Positions 25,464 to 32,821 of a stretch of 64,000 nucleotides of DNA are shown piece after piece (position 1 is the first letter of the stretch; every line of letters starts with the position of its first letter). Source of the stretch: Teretinema zuelzerae. GTDB taxonomy: Bacteria; Spirochaetota; Spirochaetia; Treponematales; Treponemataceae. The notes under the pieces were generated by a model. The model ran no database searches, was not told where the DNA came from, and saw only the letters and a list, made by a program, of their open reading frames with translations. Location: the NCBI RefSeq assembly GCF_021021555.1, contig NZ_JAINWA010000003.1, positions 1,488,001 through 1,552,000 on the forward strand. Direction: 5' to 3'. Both the position numbers and the translations under genes were made by a program.

Positions 25464-28460
25464 CTACAGCGAGATCTCCAACGCGGCAGTCTCGTCGATC
25501 ACCAGCGGATCGGTTTCCAGATTGCCGCCGCTGAACTTCCACTCGGAGCTTTCCATTCCCATGCCCCTGAGCTTTTGCGTGTCGTAGTCGTAGGTGTTGA
25601 TGTACACCTTCCAGCCGTCGAGGCTTGCCGGATATCCGAGCGAGGCTCCTTTTACGACGAACACGATTTTTCCCGGCTCGGCCCTCGTGCCTTCTATGCC
25701 GGACCAGTCGACCTCGCTCGTCGGAGAGGGCGAAACCGAGGTTCCGTCTACCGTTGCCGAAGCGTTTTGAGACGAGTAGAACGACGAGCCCCACCCCTCA
25801 GCCTTCAGCATATAGTCCCAGGCGAAACCGCCGGGCAGGGTGTAGTTCTGGCGAGGATGCACGGAGCAGCCCTCAGTCGATCCGGGTTTCGCGAAGAAAA
25901 GGGTGAACATCACGTGATCGAAGGCGTTGATCGTCGGGTTCCAGCCCTTGGTCATGGAGCGCGTGGAAATTTCTATTCGCATATCGGTTCCGGAGGTTTT
26001 TATCGACACTCCGGTAATGTCCATCTGGCCGTCGTAGGGCTGGATCGTCGTCGTCGGCATACCGTACGAATATCCGGCAGGACCCGTATCGTCGTTGACG
26101 GGATCTGAAGCAGCGGCTCGCTCGACGAACGGCCTGTCGATCTTGAAGCTTACCGGCGAGGAGTACGCGACCGCGCCGTCCGCTGCCAGCAACACCGCTT
26201 CGACGTAGTTGGTGCCGTTCGATAGAGATGCGATGCCGCAGTCCAGCTGGAAGGCACCGGCCGTAACGGTAAATTCCTGGGCGTTCGAGTAATCGTTGTT
26301 CTTAACGATTTTAACTGTTCCTGCGTGGGTTGAAGTTCCCGAAACGGATATCGCGTCGCCGGTAAAGACTTCCGTATAAGACGAGGTCAATTCGATTGCA
26401 TGGCTCGTGTCTTCACTTGTTCCGTCGAGGCTGTCCAGAATATACACGCCGTAGCTTTTCCCCGGAACGATGAAGGACAGGGCTCCGTCTGAAGACGCTG
26501 TAAGAGTCTGCGGGTAGCCCGGGGAAGACGGCTGAAGAAGGGAAAGAGAATCGCCTTTCAGGAAAATATTCTGCTCGACGTTGAACACCTGCTCGGCCTC
26601 GGAATTGTTCATAACAAAGAGAGCGCGCGTCCCGGCGGCCCGTTCAAGCGTAACGGCAGAGTCCGCAGGATCGCGGCCGGTAAGGGCGTAGGCGAGCAGG
26701 CCGCCGGTTCCGACGGTGTCCTTCAGGACGGTCGTCCGGTTATAGCGGAACACGTCGTGCGATTTTCGGAGCGCGATGACGTCCTTGAAGAAGGAGTACC
26801 ATTCGCTTGTTTCGTCGAAGGCGTCGGCATCGCATTCGAATCCGCCCGCGAACATGGCGGGCCGCTGGGCGGAGAGGCCCTGTTCGGCCCCGTAGTAAAT
26901 CTGGGGAACGCCCGGCAGGGTCATGATAAGCGCGTAGGCAGCCTTCACGAGCTCTGGGTCGGTGTTCATTATCAGACGGTCCATGTCGTGGTTGTCGATG
27001 AAGGTGACCATTCGGTCGGGATCGCGGTAGCCGACCTTGACCGTGTACCGGTTGTTCAGCACGGAGGAAATCGAGCGGGTCCCGGAGCCGGAAGAAAGGC
27101 AGTTGCGCACGGCGAAGGTCAAAGGGAAGTAGATCATCGAATCGATGCGCGGATCTCCGGTAAGCCTGTTTTTCGAATACGAGGACACGACGGTTTCGTC
27201 GATGCTCCAGGCCTCGCCGAAGGTGATGAAGTCGTTCTTGCCCTTTTGCCTGGCGTATTCCCGCACGCCCTGGTTGTCCGCTTCGGTCGAGTTTATGAAG
27301 CCTTCGAAGAACGCGGGGTCGACATACATGACCGTGTCGATGCGGTATCCGTCGATTCCGGCCTTGTCGATCCAGTAGCGGAAATATCCGCGCAGCAGAT
27401 TCTGAACAACGGGGTTGTCGGTATTCATGTCGTCGAGGTCGCTCATCTGCCAGGTAAGAAGCTGCGAGGAATCGGTATAATCGGTGATCGACGGCTTGAA
27501 GTTATAGAAAGACGAGTTCTTGAATTCGTCTACGGTCAGAAGGTTCGGATCGTTGAACTTCCAGGGCAGCTGGTCAGGAGCGGAAGCCGGAACCGAGTTC
27601 GCGTTCAAAGAAAATACGGAAGAAGGAAGAGTTCCCGCGTTCATGAGCTCTTCCGTAACGGGAGCCGTAATCTTCATGAAGTCGCCCGTATGGTTTACGA
27701 CGATATCCTGAATCACATAGAGATTTTTTTCGTGGGCGTCGTTCACCAAGCTTTGATATTCGCTTAACGAGCCGAAATGGGAATCGGTCTCGGTGAAGTC
27801 CGAGGCCCAGTATCCGTGGTATCCGTGGTAGTTCCCTTCGGAAACCTGATTCTTCACCGGAGGCGTTATCCACACCGCGTCGGCGCCGAGGGATTTGATG
27901 TAATCGAGCTTTTGCCGGACACCCGCGAGGTCTCCGCCGTTGAAGCCCGACTCGGGCTGTCCGGCGAAGGGGGTCGTTTCGTCGAAACCGTCGCCGTCGT
28001 CGTCGTTCGACGCATTGCCGTTGTAGAACCGGTCCGTCAACAGGAAATAAATCACCTTGTCCCGCCAGTTCGGGGAATCCAGAACGGTACCGGCATAGTC
28101 CGTCGAACGGTCGAGATCGAAGTCGAAGGCGGTCTGAGCGTACGCGAAGCTTCCGTCGCTCTGCACGGCGAGAGCTCTGATCACGCACGCTTTGCTTACC
28201 GCGAACGGAGCGGAATATATTGCGGAATCGGTTGTCGGCTTTGTGCCGTCGAGGGTGTAATGAATCGCCCCGCCGGACGCGTTTGAAATAGAGACGGTTT
28301 GAGCTTCGCGGTAAAAACCGCCGATCGGAGTAAAAACAGGATACGATTTATCGATGCCGTCGGTCGGTTCGCCCGGCTTCGCGGAGGAATCGCTGGAACA
28401 GGAAGCAGAAACCAGACTCGCGGCTAAAACGGCGATGCAGGCGAACTTGATTGATTTCAA
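25464..28460 (-). CDS. Large GH13 amylase lipoprotein with Glucodextran_C-like domain
   Basis: 998 residues from TTG at 28460. AAGGAG sits six bases before this TTG but directly abuts the ATG at 28466, so TTG is preferred; the difference is two residues. Lipobox SASC (Cys21). Residues 40-115 match a chitobiase-type module (IHYTLDGTKPTTDSAIYSAP). Residues 130-560 are the GH13 barrel: QDIVVNHTG, YRIDTVMYV with Asp375, FGEAWS with Glu416, FIDNHDMDR with Asp492. An all-beta region follows, then residues 790-990 resemble the C-terminal binding module of glucodextranase (PF09985; HVMFTLFFAKPGS ... GYPASLDGWKV). This layout is similar to cell-wall-bound amylases and amylopullulanases. Confidence 0.9.
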   Translation of the reverse strand: MKSIKFACIAVLAASLVSASCSSDSSAKPGEPTDGIDKSYPVFTPIGGFYREAQTVSISNASGGAIHYTLDGTKPTTDSAIYSAPFAVSKACVIRALAVQSDGSFAYAQTAFDFDLDRSTDYAGTVLDSPNWRDKVIYFLLTDRFYNGNASNDDDGDGFDETTPFAGQPESGFNGGDLAGVRQKLDYIKSLGADAVWITPPVKNQVSEGNYHGYHGYWASDFTETDSHFGSLSEYQSLVNDAHEKNLYVIQDIVVNHTGDFMKITAPVTEELMNAGTLPSSVFSLNANSVPASAPDQLPWKFNDPNLLTVDEFKNSSFYNFKPSITDYTDSSQLLTWQMSDLDDMNTDNPVVQNLLRGYFRYWIDKAGIDGYRIDTVMYVDPAFFEGFINSTEADNQGVREYARQKGKNDFITFGEAWSIDETVVSSYSKNRLTGDPRIDSMIYFPLTFAVRNCLSSGSGTRSISSVLNNRYTVKVGYRDPDRMVTFIDNHDMDRLIMNTDPELVKAAYALIMTLPGVPQIYYGAEQGLSAQRPAMFAGGFECDADAFDETSEWYSFFKDVIALRKSHDVFRYNRTTVLKDTVGTGGLLAYALTGRDPADSAVTLERAAGTRALFVMNNSEAEQVFNVEQNIFLKGDSLSLLQPSSPGYPQTLTASSDGALSFIVPGKSYGVYILDSLDGTSEDTSHAIELTSSYTEVFTGDAISVSGTSTHAGTVKIVKNNDYSNAQEFTVTAGAFQLDCGIASLSNGTNYVEAVLLAADGAVAYSSPVSFKIDRPFVERAAASDPVNDDTGPAGYSYGMPTTTIQPYDGQMDITGVSIKTSGTDMRIEISTRSMTKGWNPTINAFDHVMFTLFFAKPGSTEGCSVHPRQNYTLPGGFAWDYMLKAEGWGSSFYSSQNASATVDGTSVSPSPTSEVDWSGIEGTRAEPGKIVFVVKGASLGYPASLDGWKVYINTYDYDTQKLRGMGMESSEWKFSGGNLETDPLVIDETAALEISL

Positions 28461-28506
28461 TATCATCTCCTTATCCTGTGCGTTCGAACTCGCAAACGCT
28501 GTGTTC

Positions 28507-28553
28507 AAAACGGCTTTTGAATGCCGCAACCGGGTTGCGACATTCAAAAGCCG
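28507..28553 (-). terminator. Long inverted repeat / terminator after the small lipoprotein gene
   Basis: CGGCTTTTGAATG (28511-28523) pairs with CATTCAAAAGCCG (28541-28553), continued inward by CGCAAC/GTTGCG after one mismatch, so about 19 base pairs. Four T residues follow on the minus strand. The stem is unusually long for a terminator. Confidence 0.75.
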
Positions 28554-28600
28554 CACCGGACGGATCCGGTACGGCCAAGGGTTTACGGACTAGATGCGAA

Positions 28601-29446
28601 TTACTCGAGCGTTAAAAGACCGGTCGAGAAGTCCGCTACGAGAACATAGGATTCTCCGTCGCGAGGGTTTGTAACCGTTACGGTGTTCGCCCATGCCTTG
28701 TGAGGTTCAGCCCAGAAGGTTTCCGCGGTGATGGCCTCCGCTGTTACGCCGTCCTCTGCGAGTCCGTCGTCGTTGATCATCTGGATGGCGATGGTTTCTC
28801 CGTCGATTTCAGCGGCGGTCGCGAAGGTGCGGGTACCGGTTCCGTTATCCACGGTGATGGTGTTCGGAGTATCGATGCCCCATGCATTATCGGGAAGCCA
28901 TGCTTCGAGCACATAGAGAATTTCGTCTTCGTAGTCGCTGGCGTTGCGGACGGTGATTCCGGTGATGGTTATGGTCTCGAGAGCGGGGGCCGCCGATTCC
29001 ATCGCCACTCCAGGCCAGGTTCCGCCGGTCAGATTGGTCTCGTCTTCGAGGAAGGCCCATACATGAACGGGGTTCGCCTGCGAATAGATGAAGATCTTCA
29101 GCTTGCCGGCCTCGGACTCAGCCGCGGGGTTGTCGGTTCTCTGGCTCTGCTGGAAAAGGCTGTTCGCGGAATCCCACTCGTAATACACCACTCCCTCGGC
29201 GTTGTAGGCGGACATGTTCTCGCCGAATGCGGGATACTGGGGATTGCCGCTCGAGCTGATGGTCAAAAAGATCTCGGACTCTCCGCGCGACGATACGTCG
29301 ATGGTGGTGTTCCACCAGAATCCGTCGGCGATCTCGAGAGCTACGCCTTCCTTGGGCTCCTCTTTGTCGTTCAGGCTGTTGTCGCAGGACGCCGCTCCGA
29401 ATACCAGCGCCGCGCCGAGCATTGCTCCAATCAGTTTCTTCATCAT
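28601..29446 (-). CDS. Small lipoprotein of the starch locus, unknown function
   Basis: 281 residues. The signal peptide ends in lipobox GAASC (Cys21), with acidic residues right after the Cys (DNSLNDKEEPKEG), then a beta-rich region high in Trp, Asn and Thr. The segment VWAFLEDETNLTGGTWPGVAM resembles the TWPGxxM motif of CBM25/CBM26 starch-binding modules, and repeated aromatic residues fit glucan binding; this is a suggestion, not an identification. ATGATG at the start offers two adjacent initiation codons behind GGAGAG. It lies 27 bases below the barrel gene and above the amylase, so it is probably on the operator-controlled transcript. By position it could play the role SusE/F-type lipoproteins have in Bacteroides. 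Confidence 0.8.
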   Translation of the reverse strand: MMKKLIGAMLGAALVFGAASCDNSLNDKEEPKEGVALEIADGFWWNTTIDVSSRGESEIFLTISSSGNPQYPAFGENMSAYNAEGVVYYEWDSANSLFQQSQRTDNPAAESEAGKLKIFIYSQANPVHVWAFLEDETNLTGGTWPGVAMESAAPALETITITGITVRNASDYEDEILYVLEAWLPDNAWGIDTPNTITVDNGTGTRTFATAAEIDGETIAIQMINDDGLAEDGVTAEAITAETFWAEPHKAWANTVTVTNPRDGESYVLVADFSTGLLTLE

Positions 29447-29473
29447 ATCTTCTCTCCTTATAAAAAATGACTC

Positions 29474-31720
29474 TTAGAGATCCCAGCGGAGGCCGAGGCG
29501 GCACGCTGCCCAACCGTTGTACACTTCGACCGCGTCCTGGGCAGGACTGTCGCCGTTGTATTTCACTTTCGAACCGACTGCGTATCCGTCGAGGTTCAGA
29601 GCATCCTGTCCGTCGCCGAAGTTCTTGTAGGGGTCCATGTCGTAGACGAACTGGGCGTATACGGTGGGCTTGTACATGCGGTTGATTTTCTTCGATACGC
29701 CGATGGCGAAACCGAAGGGATAGTTGTTGTCGCTCAGGGAGCTCTCGGGGGTGAGAGAGCGGAGAGCGAAGGAAACGTCGGTGCGGATTTCCATGGGAAG
29801 GGCCGCGGATACGACGAAGGTGTTGAACATCTGGTTATCGTTGGTGTTGTCCAGTCCGTAGTAGAAGTCGAGAGCTTTAACCGCGGAAGAAACTTCGTTC
29901 ACAGTGAACTTCAAACCGGCGTTGGAGAAGAGCATCGAGCTGTCGTAGCCGGCGAACTTGTCTGCGTCTTCGGTGTTGTATTTTCCCTTTCCGTATACGG
30001 AAACGGAGGATTTCTTGCCCATGACGCTTGAAAGATCGTAGTCGGCGCCGAGGCGGGTTTCGAGCTTCATGCTGTCCTTGCTGTTGAAATTCCAGCGTCC
30101 GTTCGGGAGCCCTGTATTGCCGTAGAGCGCGTAGTATTCATCCCAGTCGGAAACGGTCAGGGGCATTTCCATCGCAGGAGCGAAAGAAACGGTCAAACCG
30201 TCGGCCGCTTTTACGTAGCCGTCGAGGCTGATTCTCTGGCTGTTGAGATATCCCAGCTGTGCGGTCTGGGTGTCTTTGCCCATGTCGTTGTGGTGATCGC
30301 AGACATAGAGCATGTTCGATTCGAGTCCGCGGAAGCGGTAGCCGAGCGTGAAGCCGGCGAAATCTTCCGGAAGCTTGTAGGACGCCTGGACGGTACCGGC
30401 CAGATGCTTGACGGGATCGAAACCATCGGAAAACTTGATAGCCGAGCGGGAATATCCGGTGTAGCCCATCATGTCCCAGAAGCTGCCGTTCGGAACGCGG
30501 TCGAGGTTTTCATAGACGTTCACGACCGCCTGGGCGGCGACATCGACTCCCGCGACCTTGCCCTTGGCGCCGACGATGACGTCGTGCTCGAAGGGTTTCG
30601 AGAAGAGGGTTTCTCCGGTATAGAAGGCGTTGTACTGGGCTTCAGCCGCAACTCCGCCCGCTTCCACTCCGGCGATGGTCCATAAACCGTATTTGGTGCC
30701 CTTGCGATCGGCCGACTTGTTCGGAGCGAACACGAAATTGATCTTCGCATCCCCGATCTGGCGCAGACCGTCTCCGAGGGAGAACACGTTGAATCCGCCC
30801 ATGTGCTGATACCCGGCGTCCCAATTTCCGTCGACTGTCGTCAGAAGGATGGACTTGCTGATTTCGGGCTTGGCGTAGTTGAAACCGGTAAGGTAGTTTA
30901 CATAGCGGGTGTTGAAGCCGAACTTGAGATGTCCCAGGAAGGGATTGGATCCGGGTCCGGCGGAAGTTTCGCTGTTGTCCGTGGTGCGGGCAAGATAGGA
31001 AACGGGGTGTCCGGCAAGACCGTTCACCAGATCGATGAGTCCCTGGTTCCAGGTCACGACGTCTGTACCCGCTTCGTCAAGATCGCGCAGATAGAGCTGT
31101 CCGCCGTCCTGAACAGGGTCGAGTCCGGTTTCCGCAAGCGCGAGCTCGACGAAGAACGGATTGTTGCCGATGAAATTGCCGGTGAGCTTCGAGTAGGACT
31201 TCGCGCCGATGGTGGCGTTGTCCATGCTCAAGCCTTTTTTGGATGCGTCGGTAACCGCGGAAGTGCGGAACTGCGCCTGTGTGCCGATCATGCTCCAGGT
31301 CATGAACTTGATCTTCGCTGAAGGGGCAGCGGCGGAAGCTCCGGCTGCGGCGGCTTTCGAAGCGGCGGCCATGGCGGCTACGTCAACGAATCCGTTTTTA
31401 CCGCCGAATCCGTCGTCGACGAAATCGGGAGCCTTGAGATCAGTAGTCCAGTTTCCGTCGGAAATGAACTTATATCGCATCTCTGTGGCGACGGGCAACA
31501 CTTTCTTGTATTCCCAGCCCTTTTCTACTTTGGTCATGGGCTCGGCAGCGTTCTGCCAATCAGTCCAGGTACCGGCGATTACAACCTCGGTCGCCCGGGG
31601 ATTGCCGTAGAAGAAGGTTACCTCTGCGGTACCGTCTCCCAGGTCCTTTACCGATACGTCCGCGAAAACCGCGGTGCCAACGACCAGTAAAGCAGCGATG
31701 AAAGCAATCAGCTTCTTCAT
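29474..31720 (-). CDS. Outer-membrane beta-barrel with N-terminal CBM48-like glycogen-binding domain
   Basis: 748 residues. Signal peptide of 20 residues ending TAVFA, no lipobox. Residues 21-112 fit the AMPK/isoamylase glycogen-binding fold (CBM48-like): EVVIAGTWTDWQNAAEPM and EMRYKFISDGNWTTD. An Ala-rich linker (residues 114-133) leads to about 600 residues of alternating amphipathic strands with many Tyr/Gly pairs, ending in RLGLRWDL, a C-terminal aromatic strand typical of outer-membrane barrels. The fusion suggests a porin that binds alpha-glucan and lets maltodextrins through the outer membrane. First gene after the promoter and paired operators at 31741-31844, strong GAGGAGG ribosome site. 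No TonB box or plug domain was seen. The transport role is inferred from context. Confidence 0.82.
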   Translation of the reverse strand: MKKLIAFIAALLVVGTAVFADVSVKDLGDGTAEVTFFYGNPRATEVVIAGTWTDWQNAAEPMTKVEKGWEYKKVLPVATEMRYKFISDGNWTTDLKAPDFVDDGFGGKNGFVDVAAMAAASKAAAAGASAAAPSAKIKFMTWSMIGTQAQFRTSAVTDASKKGLSMDNATIGAKSYSKLTGNFIGNNPFFVELALAETGLDPVQDGGQLYLRDLDEAGTDVVTWNQGLIDLVNGLAGHPVSYLARTTDNSETSAGPGSNPFLGHLKFGFNTRYVNYLTGFNYAKPEISKSILLTTVDGNWDAGYQHMGGFNVFSLGDGLRQIGDAKINFVFAPNKSADRKGTKYGLWTIAGVEAGGVAAEAQYNAFYTGETLFSKPFEHDVIVGAKGKVAGVDVAAQAVVNVYENLDRVPNGSFWDMMGYTGYSRSAIKFSDGFDPVKHLAGTVQASYKLPEDFAGFTLGYRFRGLESNMLYVCDHHNDMGKDTQTAQLGYLNSQRISLDGYVKAADGLTVSFAPAMEMPLTVSDWDEYYALYGNTGLPNGRWNFNSKDSMKLETRLGADYDLSSVMGKKSSVSVYGKGKYNTEDADKFAGYDSSMLFSNAGLKFTVNEVSSAVKALDFYYGLDNTNDNQMFNTFVVSAALPMEIRTDVSFALRSLTPESSLSDNNYPFGFAIGVSKKINRMYKPTVYAQFVYDMDPYKNFGDGQDALNLDGYAVGSKVKYNGDSPAQDAVEVYNGWAACRLGLRWDL

Positions 31721-31740
31721 CTAATAGTCCTCCTCACATT

Positions 31741-31767
31741 TTAAACCGGTTTAGTTAACCGGTTTAA
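31741..31767 (-). promoter_or_regulatory. Paired LacI-type operators upstream of the barrel gene
   Basis: Cores ACCGGT at 31745-31750 and 31758-31763, again 13 bases apart, in flanks TTAAA and TTTAA. This is nearly the same as the pair at 18481-18505. It lies between the predicted -10 and the ATG. Confidence 0.72.
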
Positions 31768-31772
31768 AATGG

Positions 31773-31802
31773 ATTTTACGTCTAGTTAACCGGTTTTGTA
31801 AA
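31773..31802 (-). promoter_or_regulatory. Probable promoter of the barrel gene
   Basis: On the minus strand TTTACA (31802-31797), an 18-base spacer and TAAAAT (31778-31773). A third operator (core 31789-31794) lies inside the spacer, a position suited to blocking RNA polymerase. Confidence 0.55.
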
Positions 31803-31844
31803 GAAAAATCTGCTTAGCACCTGAATTTTACTAAACCGGTTCAA
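31784..31844 (-). promoter_or_regulatory. Two further single operators upstream of the barrel gene
   Basis: AGTTAACCGGTTTTG (core 31789-31794) and CTAAACCGGTTCAA (core 31835-31840) repeat the ACCGGT palindrome singly. Four sites in 100 bases allow cooperative or looped repression. Confidence 0.65.
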
Positions 31845-31960
31845 TTTCTTCATATATATGAAATTTGAGTAGGATTTTTATATGCATCTCCTTCACTGGA
31901 ATGAAACAATAAAGTGCTATACCAGCCAATGAAACGCGGACTTCAGGAATGGGCGTCGGC

Positions 31961-31970
31961 GGGGACAGAG
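31961..31970 (+). repeat. Copy of GGGGACAGAG upstream of the pseudouridine synthase
   Basis: Exact GGGGACAGAG in an intergenic setting. Its GGGACA overlaps the position expected for a -35 element 17 bases before TATAGT. Confidence 0.7.
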
Positions 31971-31990
31971 GAGGAGGAATCTGTTATAGT
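31962..31990 (+). promoter_or_regulatory. Possible promoter, leaderless start of the pseudouridine synthase gene
   Basis: TATAGT at 31985-31990 ends six bases before the ATG at 31997; GGGACA at 31962-31967 is a poor -35 at 17-base spacing. If used, the message would begin at or near the start codon. Confidence 0.35.
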
Positions 31991-31996
31991 GGAGGG

Positions 31997-32800
31997 ATGA
32001 AACGGAACGAACCTTTTACAGTACTCTATCAGGACGAAGACATCGTCGTCCTTAATAAATCTTCGGGATTGCTCGTAGCGGCCGACCGCTGGGACCCGGA
32101 CGCGACGCGCCTCGATCTATTAGCGACTGAAGCGTTATGCAAGGAAGGAGAGCGGCTCTATGCCGTTCACCGCATCGACAAGGATACGTCCGGAATCGTT
32201 ATCTACGGAAAAAACGAAGAAGCGCACAGAAAGCTCAGCATATCTTTTCAGAACAGGGAAGTCGATAAAACCTATCACGCGCTGGTTCACGGCAGGCCCG
32301 CCGAAGAAGAGTTCGAGGTGGACATCCCCCTCCGCGCCGACGGAGACGCAAAGCACCGGACGGTGCGGGACAAGCACAAGGGGAAGGACGCGCGGACGCT
32401 GTTCCGCACGCTCGCGGTATGCGGACCCTACGCCTGGCTCGAAGCAAAGCCGATCACCGGACGAACCCATCAGATCAGGGCGCACCTGCAGCTCGAAGGG
32501 ATCACGATAGTCTGCGATCCGCTGTACGGAAAAACCGATCCGCTGTATTTGTCGAAGATAAAAAGAAAGTGGCGGGGAGACGAACTCGAGGAGAGGCCGC
32601 TGCTCGATCGCCTGGGACTGCACGCGTGGAAACTCGTTATCAAGCATCCGACGACCGGAGCGGAAATGGAATTCACCGCCCCGTATCCGAAGGATCTTGA
32701 AACAACGCGAAAACAGCTGGCCAGGGTTTTCCGCACCGACCCCTTCGATTCATACGAAGGCTCCTCGACAGAGGAAGGCGAAGAAAACCCGGACGACTAA
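31997..32800 (+). CDS. RluA-family pseudouridine synthase
   Basis: 267 residues from the ATG at 31997 (MKRNEPF). An in-frame ATG at 31949 adds 16 unlikely Gly-rich residues. The catalytic Asp is in the RluA motif HRIDKDTSGIVIYGKN, and EAKPITGRTHQIRAHL is the second conserved block. There is no S4 domain. Such enzymes convert specific uridines of ribosomal RNA or tRNA to pseudouridine in the cytoplasm; the target is not deducible. GGAGGG directly abuts the ATG, too close for a normal ribosome site, while TATAGT lies six bases upstream, hinting at leaderless translation. The gene converges on the Rsm22-like gene with 21 bases between stops. Confidence 0.88.
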   Translation: MKRNEPFTVLYQDEDIVVLNKSSGLLVAADRWDPDATRLDLLATEALCKEGERLYAVHRIDKDTSGIVIYGKNEEAHRKLSISFQNREVDKTYHALVHGRPAEEEFEVDIPLRADGDAKHRTVRDKHKGKDARTLFRTLAVCGPYAWLEAKPITGRTHQIRAHLQLEGITIVCDPLYGKTDPLYLSKIKRKWRGDELEERPLLDRLGLHAWKLVIKHPTTGAEMEFTAPYPKDLETTRKQLARVFRTDPFDSYEGSSTEEGEENPDD

Positions 32801-32821
32801 AGCAAAGCTCCGGGCGTCCGT

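Noticed and set aside
26757-27767. Plus-strand frame of 336 codons opposite the large amylase
   Set aside because: Shadow of the GH13 catalytic domain on the other strand; high G+C in codon position three keeps it open.
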